This document shows, piece by piece, positions 62,706 to 64,000 of a stretch of 64,000 nt of DNA. Both the position numbers and the translations under genes were made by a program. Every line of letters begins with the position of its first letter. Position 1 is the stretch's first letter. Source of the DNA: Flavobacteriales bacterium (GTDB lineage: Bacteria; Bacteroidota; Bacteroidia; Flavobacteriales_F; PHOS-HE28); the NCBI GenBank assembly GCA_016717305.1, contig JADKFY010000001.1:496001-560000 (forward strand). Direction: 5' to 3'. Below the pieces are notes generated by a model that did no database searches, had not been told where the DNA came from, and saw nothing but the letters and a program-made list of their open reading frames with translations.

Positions 62706-64000
62706 TCACTCCAGCGCCACCGGCATCTCCTTGGGGTGTTTCACGGAGTAGCTGAACCCGAGTTTCTTCGTGCCCTTCGGTTCCAGCTTGAAGTTCCAGG
62801 TCAACAAGCCTTTCTGTTCGTCGACCACGGCGTTTCCATTGTCCTCGAGCTTCACCCAGATCTCGCTTTGCGGGCTCAACGGGAACTGGTCGCGTACTTC
62901 AAGGTCAACAGAGGTGCCTTTGGAATTGCGAATGCTGAGGTCCCAGCCGATGGTCACCGTGCGGCTGCTGCCGACCACCGCTTTCTCATTGCTGGTTTTG
63001 CGTCGAACGCGCTCCACCACCACGCCTTTGTCGCGCCCCAAAGAGATGTCCAGGGTGTCCTTGGGTACATCCAATTGCAGGATGCTCTGCCCCACGAAGG
63101 TCCCTTCGAAGAATACATTGGCTTCACCGGATAACAGGTCGATGTCCTCCCAGCCCGTGGTGCGTGCGTAGAGGAAGGCGTCCTTATCCAGTTTCGGCGT
63201 AGCGTAGTGCTTGTAGGTGGCTGGGATGCTGTGGTTCTTCACGCCCACGGTGTGCGCCACGCCGTCACTCGGCACACTGAACGGGACTTCGATCGCGAAT
63301 TCCTTGGTGGTGGTGCGGTAATTCACCGTATTGGCCACCGTGGTGTTGGCGGCACGGTCCTCGTCCTCCATTTCCGCTCCACCGAATGCTACGCTGGGTG
63401 CCGCAACCACCCTGGCCTTCCGGCTTTGCATGGTCACTTCCTGCAACTGCATGGGGCGGGGTTGGTACAGCGTCCATGGGTTCAGGTTCGGCATCACCCC
63501 GCCCAACGTGGGGTTCCCGCTGCTCAGGCTCAGGTCCAAGTTGTTCCAATCTTCGCCGGTATTGTTCGTCACTTGGGCTTTCATCATCAGCTCAATGGGT
63601 TGGCCAACACCTGTTGCTCGTAGGTCATACGCCGGTATCCATCCGGCATTACCAATGAAATAGTCCAACGTGAAACTTGCATTCACTTCCACTTTGCTGC
63701 TGATCTCCACCACGATCTCGCTGGTGGGACGCGGTGCCTGGCTTTGGAGTTCCTGTGCCTGCTTCCTCAATTTGTTCGCTTCTTCGTCCAACACCACCAA
63801 TTTTTCCTGTTGCAATAGCCAATTGGTCTTGATCGCCTTCAACCGTTCACGCACATAGTCGTTCACAGCGGTGAGTTGGCTCGCCGTAATGCCGTTCTGT
63901 TGGCCGCCGATGCTGGCATTGTTCTGCCAATAGCTGCTCTTCGTTCACCCAAACATCCTGCATGGCTTTTTCAAAGGCATAGTCCTTCTCAATTTCTTGA
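62706..64000 (-). CDS. DUF4139 (MuiA-like) protein, 5' cut by window, frameshifted
   Basis: About 430 residues of the C-terminal part are present. A coiled coil (RERLKAIKTNWLLQQEKLVVLDEEANKLRKQ) is followed by the DUF4139 beta-sandwich (FTLDYFIGNAGWIPAYDLRA, NTGEDWNNLDLSLSSGNP, then KGVVVERVRRKTSNE to SYSVKHPKEMP). The end nearest 64000 continues in another frame: KDYAFEKAMQDVWVNEEQLLAEQ joins ASIGGQQNGITASQLTAVN if one base is removed near 63913-63925. Family members are envelope proteins of unknown role. The start lies beyond the window edge. Confidence 0.8.

Noticed and set aside
1..64000. Possible stop-codon reassignment of TAA, suggested by the three in-frame TAA codons
   Set aside because: Other clear genes here end in TAA, for example gldC and the LuxE-like gene, so TAA is a stop in this genome.
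1..64000. tRNA, rRNA, insertion sequence or phage genes
   Set aside because: No cloverleaf-like or rRNA stretch, transposase, integrase or structural phage protein was recognised in any gap or frame.

Overview
The window looks like a chromosomal segment from a fairly GC-rich member of the Bacteroidota, probably order Flavobacteriales. The evidence is the T9SS type A and type B C-terminal sorting domains, the gliding genes gldB and gldC, PorT-like and TonB-dependent outer membrane proteins, an FtsZ ending in the NGYLHDNVD-type tail, and repeated promoter elements of the form TAnnTTTG or TAnTTTCG a short distance before start codons. No rRNA, tRNA, CRISPR array, insertion sequence or prophage was recognised. 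The only transfer-like or decayed features are local.

Layout. Positions 1-24 kb hold mixed housekeeping and envelope genes: the end of a large T9SS adhesin-like protein, a polyprenol-phosphate mannosyltransferase-like enzyme, dihydroorotase, tyrS, a LuxE-like acyl transferase, an orphan sensor kinase, a secreted nuclease, trmB, an alkyltransferase-like protein, an Mrp/Nfu iron-sulfur pair, a two-subunit 2-oxoacid:ferredoxin oxidoreductase, nadE, gldB-gldC, engB and an alpha/beta hydrolase. Positions 24.4-41.2 kb are the division and cell wall (dcw) cluster: mraZ-rsmH-ftsL-ftsI-murE-mraY-murD-[MurD C-terminal-domain paralogue]-ftsW-murG-murC-ftsQ-ftsA-ftsZ-yqeY. Most genes overlap by about 4 bp, and candidate MraZ boxes lie upstream. 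Positions 41.4-53.7 kb hold a lysine/alanine-rich histone-like protein, an RprXY-like two-component system, a GT39 glycosyltransferase, a probable haem-uptake locus (HmuY-like protein, TonB receptor, HmuY-like lipoprotein), a second TonB-type receptor and an RRM RNA-binding protein. Positions 53.9-64 kb hold a MacA/MacB-like exporter operon, an ankyrin Tat-lipoprotein, a fatty-acid desaturase and the C-terminal part of a DUF4139 protein.

Points worth a second look. First, a free-standing MurD C-terminal (D-Glu-binding) domain sits inside the dcw operon directly after the complete murD. Second, an outer membrane protein gene keeps one reading frame over about 0.9 kb but is cut by three in-frame TAA codons. 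Third, four genes carry single-base frameshifts (engB, ftsI, the ankyrin lipoprotein and the DUF4139 protein). The first three can each be repaired by a one-base change in a G-tract, so consensus errors are likely. Fourth, paired TGGGN-N5-TGGGN boxes precede mraZ. Fifth, two HmuY-like paralogues with different export signals flank one receptor.

All calls rest on reading the sequence and on knowledge of the families; no database search was run.
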